Shown here: one piece after another, positions 26,780 through 34,492 of the stretch
How positions within the stretch are numbered: the first letter of the stretch is position 1
How the letters are laid out: every line of letters begins with the position of its first letter
Assembly (NCBI GenBank): GCA_903876795.1
Contig: CAIRBK010000084.1
Location: 1-60,407 of the forward strand
Source: an uncultured Verrucomicrobiota bacterium
GTDB lineage: Bacteria; Verrucomicrobiota; Verrucomicrobiia; Opitutales; Opitutaceae
Direction of reading: 5' to 3'
Length of the DNA stretch: 60,407 nt
The notes under the pieces: model-generated
The model's input: the letters and a program-made list of their open reading frames with translations, nothing else
Database searches by the model: none
Told to the model about the DNA's origin: nothing
Program-made: the position numbers and the translations under genes

Positions 26780-27844
26780 TCAGCGACGCTGGCGACCGGC
26801 GACTCCCCACGCCAAGTCACGGGCAAAAAACGGACCGCGATAAATCATCCCGGTGTAAACCTGCACCAACGTCGCGCCCGCATCGAGTTTCTCCGCCGCC
26901 CCGCGCGTGTCGGTGATGCCGCCCACGCCGATGATCGGCAGTTTCCCGAAGGTCGCCCGCGAGATGTAGTTCACGATTTCGGTCGAGCGACGTTCCAGCG
27001 GATGCCCGCTGAGACCGCCCGCCTCGTTCACCTCTGCAAACATTCCGGGGCGCGCCAACGTGGTGTTGGTCGCGATCACTCCCGCCAGGCCGAACTCCGC
27101 GATCACCCCGAGGGCCGAGTCGATCTGCGGCCACGACAAATCCGGCGCGATCTTGAGGAGAACAGGCAGCAGTTTACCGCCGCGACTGACCGCGCGCGCC
27201 CGGTTGGCCGCCATGATGGCGCCGAGCAATTCCCGCAGGGGCTTCTCGTCCTGCAGCGTGCGCAGCCCCGGCGTGTTGGGACTGGAGACATTGAGCACGA
27301 GGTAATCGGCGAAGTCGGCCAGTCTGGCGAAGCTCTGCAGGTAGTCCTCCACCGCGCCCTCAAGCGGGGCGATCTTGGACTTGCCCAGGTTGACCCCCAG
27401 AGGAATGCGACGGCTCCCCGGCCCGGGATGCCGCGCCAGACGCGCGGCCACCGCCTCGGAGCCCTCGTTGTTGAACCCCATGCGATTGATGACCCCCTCC
27501 TCGGCGGGATAGCGAAACATGCGCGGCTTGGGATTGCCCGGCTGGGCGAGGGCCGTGACGGTGCCGATCTCCACATGGCCGAAACCCAACGCCGCGGCGG
27601 CCTGCCAGGCGCGGGCGTTTTTATCGAACCCTGCGGCCAGGCCGATGGTGTTGGGAAACACCAGACCGAAAGCCTCCACGGGCCGGTAGCGCGAAACCGG
27701 CAGGCGGTTGCAGGCCTCCAGCAGTCGGCACAGCGGAGGAACCCGCCCCAACAGCGCGAGGGCGTTGACGCCCAACTCGTGCGCCGGCTCGGAATCCAAC
27801 TTGAACAGCGCCGGCCGCAAAACCTTCTCGTAAATGTAGCCCAT
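26780..27844 (-). CDS. pyrD: Dihydroorotate dehydrogenase (quinone), class 2
   Basis: 354 aa from the ATG at 27844 (MGYIYEKVLRPALFKLDSE). Oxidises dihydroorotate to orotate at the inner membrane using quinone and FMN, for pyrimidine synthesis. The N-terminal helical quinone/membrane-docking extension typical of class 2 is present. The core has GLAAGFDKNARAW, VEIGTVTALAQPGNPKPR, RMGFNNEGSEAVA, YLVLNVSSPNTPGLR (catalytic Ser type), LLKIAPDLS, IATNTTLARPG, and the C-terminal IIGVGGIT and LVQVYTGMIYRGP. It is convergent with cysE. Confidence 0.95.
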   Translation of the reverse strand: MGYIYEKVLRPALFKLDSEPAHELGVNALALLGRVPPLCRLLEACNRLPVSRYRPVEAFGLVFPNTIGLAAGFDKNARAWQAAAALGFGHVEIGTVTALAQPGNPKPRMFRYPAEEGVINRMGFNNEGSEAVAARLARHPGPGSRRIPLGVNLGKSKIAPLEGAVEDYLQSFARLADFADYLVLNVSSPNTPGLRTLQDEKPLRELLGAIMAANRARAVSRGGKLLPVLLKIAPDLSWPQIDSALGVIAEFGLAGVIATNTTLARPGMFAEVNEAGGLSGHPLERRSTEIVNYISRATFGKLPIIGVGGITDTRGAAEKLDAGATLVQVYTGMIYRGPFFARDLAWGVAGRQRR

Positions 27845-28090
27845 GATTGTCGGCACACTGGGAACCGACCTCCAAAAAATCAAGAGCCCGGCCACCGCCT
27901 CCGCCCGGTGATTTCACCCACCTGTTTTGTGCTTGTTATCGGAAAATGCCGCCGCACGCTGCGCGCCAATATCACCCCGCACTTAAGCGGCGGCCAAGCG
28001 TGTCGAATATCTTTCAAAGAAATCTTTTTTCGCGGTTTGACTCCATCACCGCGCGCTCTCTTTGCTCCGACCAATCCCAAGAAAACTGTC

Positions 28091-28876
28091 ATGGCTAAAT
28101 CCTCCGCAACTCTCGACTGGTGCATTGTTCGTCTCGGTGAAGACCACAACTGGTGGGTGGACGAAGTGAGCGACTCCGTCCGCTGGGATGTGGACGGCCT
28201 AAGCATCATCGACCCCCGCCAAATGGCCCACCTGATAGAACTGGTGGAGCCGCTCCGCGATTACGGCTTCGACCAGGATGTCATGGAGGCCGCCTTCATC
28301 CCCTTCCGCATCGACAAGGAAGCCGGCGAACAGCGCGTGCGCCTCAAGCGGGTGAAAGACTCGCTCTTCGAGTCCGATGAAAAACTCTTCGCCCTCGCGG
28401 ATGTCCTCGACGAGGAAAACGGCCCCTACGCCGATCTGCTCGACCACCTGACCCGCTGCCGCGTCAAGATGCTTAACGACATCTTCGATTTTGATTCCAA
28501 ACTCACCGTGGACGAGGTCGAGGACGAGATCCGCGAAGACCAGAACACCAGTTTCATCGAGGGCAAGGCGATCCACACCTTTGACGAGCTCGGCGCCATT
28601 CTGGACTACGTCCCCGCCGGCTGGGAAACCGAGGATGGCGAAGAGCGCGCCGGCAAGGACGACGAGACCATCGACGACGAGGACCTGCCCGAACTCGACG
28701 AGGACGATGAGAAAACCCTCGAAGGCGACTCTTCACTCAAGTGGGACGAGGACGAGGAGTCCGACGACGAAGAGGAGAAGAAAGACGGCGACAAGGAAGA
28801 CGACGAGGACGAAGAGTCCGACGACGATTCCGAGGACGAAGACGAAAAGCCCAAAGCCCGTCGCAAGAAACGCTGA
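28091..28876 (+). CDS. Protein with folded N-terminus and highly acidic C-terminal tail, unknown function
   Basis: 261 aa from the ATG at 28091. The first ~165 residues look folded and acidic (LDWCIVRLGEDHNWWVDEVS, MAHLIELVEPLRDYGFDQDV, LLDHLTRCRVKMLNDIFDFD). From ~185 on it is nearly pure Asp/Glu/Ser/Lys (DEDLPELDEDDEKTLE, DEDEESDDEEEKKDGDKEDD), ending in a basic KPKARRKKR. Such a tail resembles nucleic-acid mimic or chaperone tails, but no family is recognised. It is followed by a strong terminator and stands as a single transcription unit divergent from pyrD (246-bp gap). Confidence 0.75.
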   Translation: MAKSSATLDWCIVRLGEDHNWWVDEVSDSVRWDVDGLSIIDPRQMAHLIELVEPLRDYGFDQDVMEAAFIPFRIDKEAGEQRVRLKRVKDSLFESDEKLFALADVLDEENGPYADLLDHLTRCRVKMLNDIFDFDSKLTVDEVEDEIREDQNTSFIEGKAIHTFDELGAILDYVPAGWETEDGEERAGKDDETIDDEDLPELDEDDEKTLEGDSSLKWDEDEESDDEEEKKDGDKEDDEDEESDDDSEDEDEKPKARRKKR

Positions 28877-28904
28877 TGTCACTTCAACCCTGAACAGATT
28901 TCCC

Positions 28905-28933
28905 GGCGGCTCCCTGAAGGGGCCGCCTTTTTT
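28905..28933 (+). terminator. Rho-independent terminator after the acidic-tail gene
   Basis: GGCGGCTCC (28905-28913) pairs with GGGGCCGCC (28919-28927) around a short CTGAA loop, followed by six T. It lies 28 bp after the stop codon. Confidence 0.85.
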
Positions 28934-29035
28934 GCGGAAAGGTGTCCCCATTGGACTCCGACAAACAGAGACACCAAGGCTGGCAACGGCGGAACCAAGA
29001 CAAGCTCCTGACCAGCTCGCGGACGAAGCCGGCGG

Positions 29036-29923
29036 TTACGCGGCCTCGCCCGGTCCGCAATCGTCCAGGCTGCGCTGAACCGCATCCAACCGGCGTTGCA
29101 CCGGCAACTGCAGGCACGCGAGCTTGTCGGGCGTCAACTGAAGGGGCGCCAACAGGCGGCCATCGACGGCGGCAACGGAGACCTTGGCGTCGGCGCAGAC
29201 ACGGGCGCTTATCCACCTGGCGCAGTAAAGCAGGCAATTAAGCCGGCGATGTGCGGCCGAGTTGAGCGGAGCATGTTGCCAGCGTACCGGCTCGGACATC
29301 TCGGGAGGGAACTCCCAGCCGCGCAACACCTCGGCACCCACATCCGCGCTCGTGAACCCGAGCAGCACTCGTTCGCTTTCACTGAAATCCTTCGGGAAGC
29401 CCCGACCGAAAAACCCCAGTGTGGGCATCGCGCGTTGCAGCCATTGGTCGATCGCCACCATGCCCACCCCATGAAGCAACCCGAGGGAGTAGGCCACGTT
29501 CGTATCCTCCCCGCAGAGCTCGGCCAGCGATTCCGCCGCCAAACCGCAGGCGATTGATCGCCGCCAAAACTCGTCGGCATCGATCGAATAGGAAACCAGG
29601 GGTTGCACCAGCACTTGCTCGGCCACCGCATTGGCCACGATTTCGAAAATGTGGTCGAACCCAATGCGATTGACCGCCGCCGCGACCGAGTGGCACCGCG
29701 CGCCGCGTGAAAATAAAACGCTATTGGCCGCCTGCAACACCCGGGCGGAAATGCCCGGGTCGAGGCGCACCAGATCGATGATCTGACGGATATCGACGTT
29801 GGTGTTGACCAAATGACGCTTCAGCAGCGGCAGCACTCTCGGCGCGGACGGCGGAAAACGCAGCCCCTGCGCCACCACCGAGGAGGTGTTCTTTTCAGAA
29901 GGAACTGTGAGGGGCGCATTCAT
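29036..29923 (-). CDS. HDOD-domain signalling protein
   Basis: 295 aa. The HDOD domain covers about residues 20-225: LPLLKRHLVNTNVDIRQIID, VRLDPGISARVLQAANSVLF, AVNRIGFDHIFEIVANAVAE, FWRRSIACGLAAESLAEL and YSLGLLHGVGMVAIDQWL. The catalytic His-Asp pair of true HD phosphohydrolases is absent (LLHGVGM in place of LLHDIG), as usual for HDOD. Members act in signalling, motility and stress control, usually without known enzymatic activity. No GGDEF or EAL domain is attached. The downstream neighbour at 28091-28876 is convergent, and the upstream neighbour ahcY has its own terminator. Confidence 0.88.
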   Translation of the reverse strand: MNAPLTVPSEKNTSSVVAQGLRFPPSAPRVLPLLKRHLVNTNVDIRQIIDLVRLDPGISARVLQAANSVLFSRGARCHSVAAAVNRIGFDHIFEIVANAVAEQVLVQPLVSYSIDADEFWRRSIACGLAAESLAELCGEDTNVAYSLGLLHGVGMVAIDQWLQRAMPTLGFFGRGFPKDFSESERVLLGFTSADVGAEVLRGWEFPPEMSEPVRWQHAPLNSAAHRRLNCLLYCARWISARVCADAKVSVAAVDGRLLAPLQLTPDKLACLQLPVQRRLDAVQRSLDDCGPGEAA

Positions 29924-30025
29924 TTATCTTCATGCTTCTCTGACCCTATTTTACGTCACATTTACACGGAACTTTTGCCCAGAATAGGGAGTTTCCCCCA
30001 TTTTGGTCATGACTCGCTCGACAAC

Positions 30026-30054
30026 AAAAAACCGCCGGCTGCGTGGGCCGACGG
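30026..30054 (-). terminator. Rho-independent terminator of ahcY
   Basis: On the minus strand CCGTCGGC and GCCGGCGG (plus 30047-30054 and 30032-30039) form an 8-bp stem with one G:U pair and a 7-base loop, followed by six T (plus-strand A-run 30026-30031). It begins 29 bp after the ahcY stop codon. Confidence 0.85.
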
Positions 30055-30083
30055 TTCGAATAGCCAACCTATGAATACAAAAC

Positions 30084-31523
30084 TCAGTAGCGGTAATGCT
30101 CGGGCTTGAAGGGACCGTCCGCAGAGACGCCCAAGTATTCGGCCTGAGTCTTGGTGAGCCGGGTCAGCTTGGCGCCGATCTTTTCGAGATGCAGCCGGGC
30201 CACTTCTTCGTCGAGGTGCTTGGGAAGGCGATAAACGCCGACCGCATAGGTGTCCTTGTTCTTCCAGAGATCGATCTGGGCGAGCGTCTGGTTGGTGAAG
30301 CTGTTGGACATGACGAACGACGGGTGTCCGGTTGCGCAGCCAAGGTTCACCAGGCGGCCTTCGGCGAGCAGGTAGATGCTGTTGCCCTTGGGGAAGGTGA
30401 ACAGGTCGTATTGCGGTTTGATGTTCACACGCTTCACCCCCTTGGCCTTGTAGAGGCGGTCAACCTGGATCTCGTTGTCGAAGTGGCCGATGTTACAGAC
30501 GATGGCCTGGTCTTTCATCTTGGCCATATGCTCAAGGGTGATGACGTCCTTGTTGCCCGTGGTCGTGACGTAGATGTCGGCGATTCCCAGGGTGCTCTCG
30601 ACGGTGTTGACCTCGAAGCCTTCCATGGCGGCCTGCAGGGCGTTGATGGGGTCCACCTCGGTGACGATCACGCGGGCGCCGAAGCCCTTGAGGGAAAACG
30701 CGGAGCCCTTGCCCACGTCGCCGTAGCCGCACACGCAGGCGACCTTTCCGGCAATCATCACGTCGGTGGCGCGTTTAAGACCGTCGGCCAGGGACTCGCG
30801 GCAACCGTAGAGGTTGTCGAACTTCGACTTGGTGACAGAGTCGTTTACGTTAATCGCAGGGACCAGCAGCTTGCCCTTCTCGTGGAGCTGATAGAGGCGG
30901 TGCACGCCGGTGGTGGTTTCCTCGGAAACACCGCGCCATTCCTTTACCATGGCGGTGAAGATGCCGCTCTGGGTCTTGGCGATTTTCTTGAGGAGGTCCT
31001 TGATGACCTGCTCCTCGTGCGATCCGGACTTGGAGTCCACCCACTTGTCGCCCTGCTCCATTTCGTAGCCCTTGTGCAGCAGCAGCGTGACGTCGCCGCC
31101 GTCATCGACGACGAGTTGCGGGCCCTTGTCGCCGGGGAAGCTGATGGCTTTCCAGGTCAGATCCCAGTATTCCTCAAGCGTCTCGCCCTTCCAGGCGAAG
31201 ACCGGCACGCCGGATTTGGCAATGGCGGCGGCGGCATGATCTTGGGTCGAGAAGATATTGCACGACGCCCAGCGCACGTCGGCGCCCAGCGAGACGAGCG
31301 TCTCGATGAGTACGGCGGTCTGGATTGTCATGTGCAACGAACCGGTGATACGCACGCCCTTGAGCGGCTTCTTGGCGCCGAATTTTTTGCGAAGGGAAAC
31401 CAGACCGGGCATCTCGTGCTCGGCGACGTTGATTTCCTTGCGGCCCCAGTCGGCGAGGCCGAGGTCGCGCACGATGAAGTCCTGGCCCTTGGGCACGTTT
31501 TTAAGAGGAGAAACGGATGACAT
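30084..31523 (-). CDS. ahcY: Adenosylhomocysteinase (S-adenosylhomocysteine hydrolase)
   Basis: 479 aa from the ATG at 31523 ([10 protein letters not shown]). Splits S-adenosylhomocysteine into adenosine and homocysteine, relieving product inhibition of methyltransferases. Landmarks: [39 protein letters not shown], the NAD site [35 protein letters not shown] and the C-terminal [20 protein letters not shown] with a KPEHYRY end. The length and the presence of the segment around [19 protein letters not shown] fit the longer bacterial/eukaryotic form. It lies 44 bp downstream of metK on the same strand and is probably co-transcribed with it. Confidence 0.97.
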   Translation of the reverse strand: MSSVSPLKNVPKGQDFIVRDLGLADWGRKEINVAEHEMPGLVSLRKKFGAKKPLKGVRITGSLHMTIQTAVLIETLVSLGADVRWASCNIFSTQDHAAAAIAKSGVPVFAWKGETLEEYWDLTWKAISFPGDKGPQLVVDDGGDVTLLLHKGYEMEQGDKWVDSKSGSHEEQVIKDLLKKIAKTQSGIFTAMVKEWRGVSEETTTGVHRLYQLHEKGKLLVPAINVNDSVTKSKFDNLYGCRESLADGLKRATDVMIAGKVACVCGYGDVGKGSAFSLKGFGARVIVTEVDPINALQAAMEGFEVNTVESTLGIADIYVTTTGNKDVITLEHMAKMKDQAIVCNIGHFDNEIQVDRLYKAKGVKRVNIKPQYDLFTFPKGNSIYLLAEGRLVNLGCATGHPSFVMSNSFTNQTLAQIDLWKNKDTYAVGVYRLPKHLDEEVARLHLEKIGAKLTRLTKTQAEYLGVSADGPFKPEHYRY

Positions 31524-31567
31524 GATGGTGGTGGTGACTGTCGGGATGCGATGTGAACGGCTGCGGG

Positions 31568-32788
31568 TTATTTTTTCACCGCAGCCTTGAGTGCCGCGAC
31601 CTTGTTGGTCTGTTCCCACGGCAGGTCGGCTTTGCCGAAGTGGCCGTAGTTGGTCGTGGTGCGGTAGATCGGGCGAAGGAGATCGAGCTGTTTGACGATG
31701 TCGGCGGGCTTGAAACTGAAAACCTTCTGGATGGCGTCGGTGATCTTCTCGTCGGAGACGGTGCCGGTGCCGAAGGTGTTGACGTAAACGCTCACGGGAT
31801 TCGGGTGCCCGATGGCGTAGGCGAACTGGACCTCGGCTTGTTTGGCGAGACCGGCGGCGACGATGTTCTTGGCGACCCAGCGGCCCATGTAGGCGGCCGA
31901 GCGGTCAACCTTGGACGGATCTTTGCCGGAGAAGGCGCCGCCGCCGTGGCGGCCCCAACCGCCGTAGGTGTCGACGATGATCTTCCGGCCGGTGAGGCCG
32001 GAGTCGCCCTGAGGCCCGCCGATCACGAAGCGGCCGGTGGGGTTGATCAGGAACTCCGTGTTCTTGGTGAGCAGAGCGTCCGGGAGGACTTTCTTGATGA
32101 CGTTCTTGATGAGGAACGACTCGATCTCGGCGTGCTTCACCGCCTCGGTGTGCTGCGTGGAGATGACCACGTTGACGATCTCAGTGGCGACACCGTCCAC
32201 ATAACGGACGGACACCTGGGACTTCGCGTCGGGGCGCAGCCAAGGAGCCTTGACGGAGCGTTGGCCCTTGCGGATCGCGGTGAGCTCGCGACCGAGACGG
32301 TGCGCGAAGATGATCGGCGCGGGCATCAACTCCTCGGTCTCGTCGGAAGCGAAACCGAACATCAGGCCCTGGTCTCCGGCACCCTGCTCGGCGTGCTTCT
32401 TGCCCTCGGCCTTCTTGGCGTCAACGCCCTGGGCGATGTCGGCCGATTGGGCGGTCAGGTAATTATTGATAAATACGGAATCGGCGTGGAAGACGTCATC
32501 GTCGTTCACGTAGCCGATCTCGCGGATGGCGTCGCGGATGACCTTGCCGACATTGATGACCTCCTCGATGGGCTTGGTCTTGCCGGTCTTCTTGTCTTGG
32601 ATCTTGGGGATGGTAATCTCGCCGCCGACAACGACGATGTTCGATTTGACAAAGGTCTCGCACGCCACGCGCGCGGTTTTGTCCAACGCCAGGCAGGCGT
32701 CGAGGATGCTGTCGGAAATGAGGTCGGCAACCTTGTCAGGATGCCCCTCGCCCACGGACTCGGAGGAAAACACGAATGAGTTGGCCAT
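31568..32788 (-). CDS. metK: S-adenosylmethionine synthetase
   Basis: 406 aa from the ATG at 32788 ([19 protein letters not shown]). Makes SAM from methionine and ATP. Signature segments: [27 protein letters not shown] (the GAGDQG signature), [40 protein letters not shown] and the closing [16 protein letters not shown]. With ahcY downstream it forms two steps of the activated methyl cycle. A ~270-bp leader separates it from the divergent aroQ. I looked there for a SAM or SAH riboswitch and could not identify one. Confidence 0.97.
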   Translation of the reverse strand: MANSFVFSSESVGEGHPDKVADLISDSILDACLALDKTARVACETFVKSNIVVVGGEITIPKIQDKKTGKTKPIEEVINVGKVIRDAIREIGYVNDDDVFHADSVFINNYLTAQSADIAQGVDAKKAEGKKHAEQGAGDQGLMFGFASDETEELMPAPIIFAHRLGRELTAIRKGQRSVKAPWLRPDAKSQVSVRYVDGVATEIVNVVISTQHTEAVKHAEIESFLIKNVIKKVLPDALLTKNTEFLINPTGRFVIGGPQGDSGLTGRKIIVDTYGGWGRHGGGAFSGKDPSKVDRSAAYMGRWVAKNIVAAGLAKQAEVQFAYAIGHPNPVSVYVNTFGTGTVSDEKITDAIQKVFSFKPADIVKQLDLLRPIYRTTTNYGHFGKADLPWEQTNKVAALKAAVKK

Positions 32789-33060
32789 AAGAAATGGCCG
32801 CAAACCAAGCATCGTTGGAACAGTATCGCAAGTTAAATATCAACATATGCGCATCCCATGATATGAAGCGTGGCTGTCAATATGCCTCAAGGATACCGAC
32901 CTGAAAAGCCGTCACAGGATCGTCGGGAAATCAGGACGGAGTCGGGGTAAACACCCACCGGCGGATACCCGATCAAAAGACAGCCTGCGCGACCTCGTCT
33001 CCGTATGAAAGAAGGCGTGACGCTCCCGCCCATTGTCCTGTAAAGGCATAGGACGCTACG

Positions 33061-33489
33061 ATGAAAACCATCGCCATACTCAACGGCCCGAACCTCGACC
33101 GACTCGGCAAACGCGAACCTGAAATCTACGGCAGTGCCACGCTGGCCGACCTTGAGGCGGGCCTGCGTGCGGAATTCGGCGCCACTGCCCGTCTTGTGTT
33201 TTTCCAGTCCAACCACGAGGGGGCTCTTATCGACCAGATCGCGGCCTTGGCCGACGCCAAAGCAGATGGTTTGGTGCTAAATGGTGGCGCCTTTACGCAC
33301 ACCAGTGTCGCCCTGCGCGACGCGCTCGCAGGTGCCGGCATCCCCACCGTGGAAGTTCACATATCCAATCTCTACAAGCGTGAAGACTTCCGCCACGTTT
33401 CACTCACCGCCCCGGTCGCCATAGCCGTCATCACCGGACTGGGGCTTGAAGGCTACCATGCCGCCATACGATTTCTCTTAAAACGGTGA
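33061..33489 (+). CDS. aroQ: 3-dehydroquinate dehydratase, type II (shikimate pathway)
   Basis: 142 aa, normal for the dodecameric type II enzyme. Motifs: [19 protein letters not shown] (substrate loop with the catalytic Arg and Tyr region), [51 protein letters not shown] and a C-terminal [14 protein letters not shown]. It converts 3-dehydroquinate to 3-dehydroshikimate. The downstream NusG-like gene starts inside its stop codon (4-bp overlap), so the pair is translationally coupled. Confidence 0.96.
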   Translation: MKTIAILNGPNLDRLGKREPEIYGSATLADLEAGLRAEFGATARLVFFQSNHEGALIDQIAALADAKADGLVLNGGAFTHTSVALRDALAGAGIPTVEVHISNLYKREDFRHVSLTAPVAIAVITGLGLEGYHAAIRFLLKR

Positions 33490-33992
33490 ACGCTACGGAC
33501 ACTGGTGAGGCCGGCTGGCTGGTGTGCCATACCAAGCCGCGTTGCGAAAAAAAATTCTCCGCCCTGCTAACGGCGGAGAAATGCGAACACTATCTGCCAC
33601 TCGTTCAAAGTGTTAAGCACTACGGGCCGCAGATCAAACGCTTTACCAAGCCGCTTTTTCCAGGCTACTTATTCGCACGCGTGTTTTTGACGAACAAGGC
33701 CCGCATTTATCAACAAGACCTGCTGGTGCGCACGTTGCCGGTCGGTGATGAAGCGCTCTTGCTCAGGCAAATCGAGATGGTGCGCACCCTGGTGGCTTCC
33801 GGCGTGGAGCTTACCGTGCGCCCACCGCTGCAACGCGGGGCTCGCGTGCGCGTAGCCGGCGGCCCCCTCTGGGGTTTGGAAGGCGTGGTTGACGATCCTT
33901 CCAATCCCAAGGGCGTCGTCGTGTCCGTGGATGTGCTTCAGCAGGGCCTCCTCGTCCATCTCCCCCCCGAACAACTTGAGCTTTTACCCTGA
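33486..33992 (+). CDS. NusG-like transcription elongation/antitermination factor (RfaH/UpxY/LoaP class)
   Basis: 168 aa with a GTG start inside the aroQ stop. The N-terminal NGN domain begins [20 protein letters not shown] and continues [20 protein letters not shown] then [14 protein letters not shown], the conserved PLFPGYLF core. The C-terminal KOW domain is [20 protein letters not shown] followed by [20 protein letters not shown]. It lacks the genomic context of the housekeeping NusG (secE, rplK), and the WxxxxTKPR-E start is typical of specialised paralogues that control long polysaccharide or secondary-metabolite operons. Its target is not evident from the local context. Confidence 0.85.
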   Translation: MNATDTGEAGWLVCHTKPRCEKKFSALLTAEKCEHYLPLVQSVKHYGPQIKRFTKPLFPGYLFARVFLTNKARIYQQDLLVRTLPVGDEALLLRQIEMVRTLVASGVELTVRPPLQRGARVRVAGGPLWGLEGVVDDPSNPKGVVVSVDVLQQGLLVHLPPEQLELLP

Positions 33993-34114
33993 GACGGTCA
34001 TGAAAATCGTTTCCGTTTTCCGGCTGAAATCAAGGAGCCTCCGGCTCGTCCAAAAGATGTCCGCCACCGCGTGCTCGCGATTGTCAACGACTGCCGGACC
34101 AGTAGCCTGAGCGA

Positions 34115-34477
34115 ATGACAAACAAAGACATCATCGATCAAGACGCGATAGAGAACCTGCGCGCACTGAATCCCGATGACGGCGATGTATTTTTAAAAGA
34201 AATACTGGATATTTTTTTTGACGACACGCCGATGAGGATCGCAGATCTGAGGGCTCAGAGGGCGGCCGGCGATGCCGCCGGCTTTATTAGAGCGGCCCAC
34301 AGCATCAAGGGCAGCTCAAGCAACGTGGGCGCGAAGGAATTGCGCGCGCTGGCCGAACGACTGGAGCATCATTGCCGAAATCATGGCACCGAGGGAACCG
34401 CGCAGGATATCAATGACCTGGAGTCTGCCTTCGCTCGGGCCAAGGAGACGCTCCAACGGCTGATCAAGCCGGTATGA
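34115..34477 (+). CDS. Stand-alone histidine phosphotransfer (Hpt) protein
   Basis: 120 aa, a single four-helix Hpt domain. The phospho-acceptor is in FIRAAHSIKGSSSNVGAKEL, with the downstream helix RALAERLEHHCRNHG. The N-terminus has the expected LNPDDGDVFLKEILDIFFDD helix. It relays phosphate between hybrid kinases and response regulators, and neither partner lies next to it. It is separated by 122 bp from the NusG-like gene and converges with opgH, with 15 bp between stops. Confidence 0.88.
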   Translation: MTNKDIIDQDAIENLRALNPDDGDVFLKEILDIFFDDTPMRIADLRAQRAAGDAAGFIRAAHSIKGSSSNVGAKELRALAERLEHHCRNHGTEGTAQDINDLESAFARAKETLQRLIKPV

Positions 34478-34492
34478 CGCCGTGGCCGGCGT

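Noticed and set aside
27002-28090. Upstream extension of the acidic-tail protein's frame across the pyrD gene
   Set aside because: The extension is antisense to pyrD with no family features; the ATG at 28091 begins the credible protein.
30096-31520. Long open frame opposite ahcY (474 codons)
   Set aside because: A typical antisense shadow of a GC-rich gene: Gly/Val/Asp/His-rich, no motif, and fully covered by ahcY.
31553-32779. Long open frame opposite metK (408 codons)
   Set aside because: Antisense shadow with a repetitive Gly/Val/Leu/Asp composition and no recognisable domain.
34000-34110. Possible 36-aa gene between the NusG-like and Hpt genes
   Set aside because: Short, basic, no ribosome site of note, no similarity; it could equally be leader RNA.
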